The notes beneath the pieces are model-generated. The model was not told the DNA's origin, made no database searches, and worked only from the letters and a program-made list of their open reading frames with translations. DNA of 8,638 bases from Candidatus Gastranaerophilales bacterium (GTDB lineage Bacteria > Cyanobacteriota > Vampirovibrionia > Gastranaerophilales > Gastranaerophilaceae). A program made the position numbers and the translations under genes. Positions 6,701 to 8,638 of the stretch are shown in pieces (position 1 is the first letter of the stretch; each line of letters opens with the position of its first letter). Where the stretch lies: positions 1 to 8,638 of the forward strand of contig CALVER010000053.1 of NCBI GenBank assembly GCA_944326625.1. The letters run 5' to 3'.

Positions 6701-6728
6701 TATACAGACTAAAGGAAACAAAAAAGGG
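6701..6728 (+). promoter_or_regulatory. Possible -10 and ribosome-binding site for the 587-residue protein gene
   Basis: TATACA at 6701-6706 could be a -10 with no matching -35. AAAAAGGG ending at 6728 is a fair Shine-Dalgarno sequence, seven bases before the ATG at 6736. If this promoter is used, the upstream palindrome is centred about 50 bp before the transcription start, a typical activator position. The ribosome-binding site supports the start at 6736 over the ATG at 6694. The promoter call is weak. Confidence 0.35.
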
Positions 6729-6735
6729 TAAAGCT

Positions 6736-8499
6736 ATGGGAATGGCGGCATCACAGGCGCGTTTTCTGGGGTTAACAGCCCGCAAGACAAACGTTGAATA
6801 TGAAGGACAACAGATTAACCAGCAGCGCACAACGCTGGGTAATCAGTCCGCTAATTATTACAGCCAGCTTCTGGGTATGGCTGTACCTACTCCGCCGTCA
6901 GTAGCAGATTTTACTAAAACAGTTTACTCTTTTAATGACGGAAATTTAGAAAATACAATAACATCACTTATAGCTCAGGGAAACGGAAATTACAAAGTCA
7001 GCTACTTGTCAAACTGGACTGATGATTTTTCAATCGTCGCAGCCGGCCGTACATCAGTTGTAAATGTAAACGATCAAGGTTATTACGTAGGCAAAGATCT
7101 TTTGAAACCGCTTGCGGCAGGTTTAACAACCGCTGATCAGGCAACAAATGCAGACGGTGAAAATTTCAGACTAAGCCCCTCAATGAGTTATGAAAAAGAC
7201 GGTAAAGTAATCCAGCTTGTGGAAGCCGACTACAACAAAATCGTTTCTGTAATCGGAAGAGAACCGCAGCTTTCAGATTACAGTTTGGAAGGTCTGACTG
7301 CAGACTACAAACAGACACAATGTTACTCATCCGTATACAATGATAACCCGAATTTGCAGCAGGGACACATTGAACACAACCTGTGTAAATTAATTTGGGA
7401 TCCTAATACCGTAGGTGAATCAATAACTTCCAGAGACGGCGTAACTTTAACAAGCAACCGCGCTATGGGATTGACTTCACTTTGTACAACCTGGGGCGCA
7501 TCTGATGCGCCTGACGCAACTACAAAAGCTATCAAAGACAAACTTCAAAACTATTATCCTGATATATATCAGGACATGATTGATTTGTACATAGATCTTG
7601 TTTTATACATGAATGAAAATCCATGCGGAAGTTCAGGTTATGAAGTTCATGACTGCGAACTTTCCGATACAAATTACGACCACAATGAAATCACACCGAG
7701 CAGCTTATTACAACGCTGGGAAGATTTCTGGTCAACAGTTGAAAACTTGAAACCCGAAAACTTATACAAAGAAGCACACGACAAATGGCAGGCAGAATAC
7801 GACCCTTATGTCGGCAAATACATGAATACCGCTGACTATTCAGATGTTTATACAATTGAAGAAAAATTATATTATGACGGAGATGACGAATATTTAGCAG
7901 GACTTTCACAAGATCAATTGGAAAGATTATACGATGAAGAAGCTTACTGGGAAGATCAATTAAATAAAATCTACGGAACACCTGATAACGGCTGGTACGT
8001 AAGATATGTTGAAAATTCCGCAACCGGCGAATATTATCCTGTATTCTATAACGGGGATGACATTGCTGACGGCGTTAAAGCCGACAACGGCGACGTACAT
8101 TCTAACGTAAATACTTACACAATCGGCGCTAAAGAAAGATGCGAAGAGGTTAAATCTCAAGATGCAAGACTTGAACAGGATACAACCGGACGCTTCATAA
8201 GCATTACATTATACGATAATAACAATGTAGGCACGACTTACGCACTTACAACAAATACAATTACCGATCAAGATGCTTATGATGACGCAATGAACCAGTA
8301 TGAATACGACAAATATCAATACGAACAACAAATTCAAAAAATAAATGCAAAAATTTCAATAACTCAGGCGCAGGACAAAAACCTTGAATTACGCCTCAAA
8401 CAGCTTGATACAGAACAAGACGCAATCCAAACCGAAATGGACGCTGTTCAAAGCGTTATCGAAAAAAATACCGAATCTTCATTCAAAATTTTCGGTTAG
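6736..8499 (+). CDS. Large uncharacterised protein with helical ends and C-terminal coiled coil
   Basis: This 587-residue protein has no function I can name. The N-terminus (1-48) is a Gln/Ala-rich helical segment starting MGMAASQARFLGLTARK. A proline-rich turn PTPP (51-54) and a long, acidic, Tyr/Asp/Asn-rich middle (about 55-510) with six cysteines (196, 217, 250, 297, 307, 469) follow. A long helix or coiled coil covers about 511-580 (YEYDKYQYEQQIQKINAK, then LELRLKQLDTEQ), and the protein ends ESSFKIFG. No classical signal peptide or membrane helix is visible. From memory, this pair of termini recurs in a multi-copy family in gut Gastranaerophilales genomes, with variable middles. Helical ends around a variable core recall flagellin and hook-associated proteins, but I see no sequence proof. 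The start at 6736 is preferred because it has a ribosome-binding site and gives the conserved-looking N-terminus; the in-frame ATG at 6694 would add 14 basic residues. The gene separates the acyltransferase from the LeuC-like gene. Confidence 0.85.
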   Translation: MGMAASQARFLGLTARKTNVEYEGQQINQQRTTLGNQSANYYSQLLGMAVPTPPSVADFTKTVYSFNDGNLENTITSLIAQGNGNYKVSYLSNWTDDFSIVAAGRTSVVNVNDQGYYVGKDLLKPLAAGLTTADQATNADGENFRLSPSMSYEKDGKVIQLVEADYNKIVSVIGREPQLSDYSLEGLTADYKQTQCYSSVYNDNPNLQQGHIEHNLCKLIWDPNTVGESITSRDGVTLTSNRAMGLTSLCTTWGASDAPDATTKAIKDKLQNYYPDIYQDMIDLYIDLVLYMNENPCGSSGYEVHDCELSDTNYDHNEITPSSLLQRWEDFWSTVENLKPENLYKEAHDKWQAEYDPYVGKYMNTADYSDVYTIEEKLYYDGDDEYLAGLSQDQLERLYDEEAYWEDQLNKIYGTPDNGWYVRYVENSATGEYYPVFYNGDDIADGVKADNGDVHSNVNTYTIGAKERCEEVKSQDARLEQDTTGRFISITLYDNNNVGTTYALTTNTITDQDAYDDAMNQYEYDKYQYEQQIQKINAKISITQAQDKNLELRLKQLDTEQDAIQTEMDAVQSVIEKNTESSFKIFG

Positions 8500-8507
8500 T
8501 AATTTTT

Positions 8508-8541
8508 CTCCTTTTTTGTGATAAAATTTATAAAAAAGGAG
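8508..8541 (+). terminator. Hairpin before the LeuC-like gene: likely terminator and ribosome-binding-site trap
   Basis: CTCCTTTTTT at 8508-8517 pairs perfectly with AAAAAAGGAG at 8532-8541. Four more pairs, two of them G-U, extend the stem to 14 bp and leave a six-base loop at 8522-8527. The hairpin starts 8 bases after the upstream stop codon and is followed by CTTTTT, as in an intrinsic terminator. The 3' arm contains the Shine-Dalgarno sequence AAGGAG (8536-8541) of the next gene, so in a read-through transcript the site would be base-paired. The stem is AT-rich, so its strength is uncertain. Confidence 0.65.
8519..8527 (+). promoter_or_regulatory. Extended -10 promoter of the LeuC-like gene, inside the hairpin loop
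   Basis: TGA followed by TAAAAT (8522-8527) is an extended -10 element; no -35 is visible 16-18 bp upstream. Transcription would begin near 8534, leaving a leader of about 14 bases that keeps the Shine-Dalgarno AAGGAG but lacks the 5' arm of the hairpin. The -10 hexamer coincides with the predicted hairpin loop. Confidence 0.5.
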
Positions 8542-8547
8542 CTTTTT

Positions 8548-8638
8548 ATGGGTTTGACGCTGGCAGAAAAAATAATTTCACTGCACACAGATAAGGAAGT
8601 ACACGCAGGCGAACTGGTTATTGCAAAAGTTGATGTAT
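8548..8638 (+). CDS. LeuC/homoaconitase-family large subunit (5' part, cut by window edge)
   Basis: Only the first 30 residues are present (MGLTLAEKIISLHTDKEVHA, then GELVIAKVDV). They match the usual N-terminus of the large subunit of 3-isopropylmalate dehydratase and related homoaconitase/aconitase proteins: MGxTLAEKI, then a PGE/AGE-like turn, then VxxKVDV. The family carries a [4Fe-4S] cluster and isomerises 2- and 3-hydroxyacids through dehydration and rehydration. The cluster cysteines lie beyond the window. The start is set by AAGGAG six bases upstream. Its position near an isopropylmalate/homocitrate/citrate synthase-class gene on the same strand supports a shared pathway. Whether it is LeuC proper, a homoaconitase or an aconitase substitute cannot be told from this fragment. 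Confidence 0.75.
   Translation, partial: MGLTLAEKIISLHTDKEVHAGELVIAKVDV

Noticed and set aside
6694..6735. Earlier in-frame ATG at 6694 for the 587-residue protein
   Set aside because: It has no Shine-Dalgarno sequence, lies upstream of the possible -10 and would add 14 basic residues before the family-like MGMAASQARF start. It is not completely excluded.
1..8638. CRISPR array, tRNA, rRNA, insertion sequence or defence system
   Set aside because: No spaced direct repeats, tRNA cloverleaf with its T-loop signature, rRNA segment, transposase or nuclease motif was found on either strand by eye.

Overview
This AT-rich bacterial window holds five complete genes, one small gene of unknown function among them, and the first 30 codons of a seventh reading frame's worth of content: seven genes in all (six complete, one cut by the right edge). 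The best guess for the organism is a non-photosynthetic gut relative of the Cyanobacteria (Vampirovibrionia/Melainabacteria, order Gastranaerophilales). That guess rests mainly on the large protein starting at 6736, whose first residues (MGMAASQARF) and last residues (ESSFKIFG) match, from memory, a multi-copy family of uncharacterised proteins in those genomes. Base composition and promoter style fit, but no rRNA or universal marker gene is present to prove it.

Layout. 61-1437 (+) is a COG2509-type FAD-dependent dehydrogenase with a five-cysteine cluster near its N-terminus. 1457-3217 (+) is a membrane sensor histidine kinase (TM-periplasmic-TM-HAMP-PAS-HisKA-HATPase) with no response regulator in the window. 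3207-3593 (-) is a 128-residue basic protein of unknown function that overlaps the kinase tail-to-tail by 11 bp. 3663-5249 (-) is a 528-residue protein built largely from TPR repeats. From an 82-bp divergent promoter region, 5332-6636 (+) encodes a DRE-TIM acyltransferase of the isopropylmalate/homocitrate/Re-citrate synthase class. 6736-8499 (+) is the 587-residue uncharacterised protein with a long C-terminal coiled coil. 8548 to the right edge (+) is the start of a LeuC/aconitase-family dehydratase subunit.

How the genes fit together. The acyltransferase and the LeuC-like subunit are consecutive steps of one 2-oxoacid chain-extension pathway: leucine synthesis, homocitrate, or citrate to isocitrate. 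The unrelated 587-residue gene sits between them. The other genes show no obvious functional link.

The most unusual signals are regulatory. Two genes (the kinase and the TPR gene) have promoter-like elements placed so close to the start codon that their mRNAs would be leaderless or nearly so, and neither has a Shine-Dalgarno sequence. A perfect 29-bp palindrome lies between the acyltransferase and the 587-residue gene. The LeuC-like gene is preceded by a hairpin whose 3' arm contains the ribosome-binding site and whose loop is the promoter -10 hexamer. Transcripts started at that promoter would have a free ribosome-binding site, while read-through transcripts would have it folded away. No CRISPR array, insertion sequence, tRNA, rRNA or prophage gene was seen, and I found no convincing new defence or mobile system.
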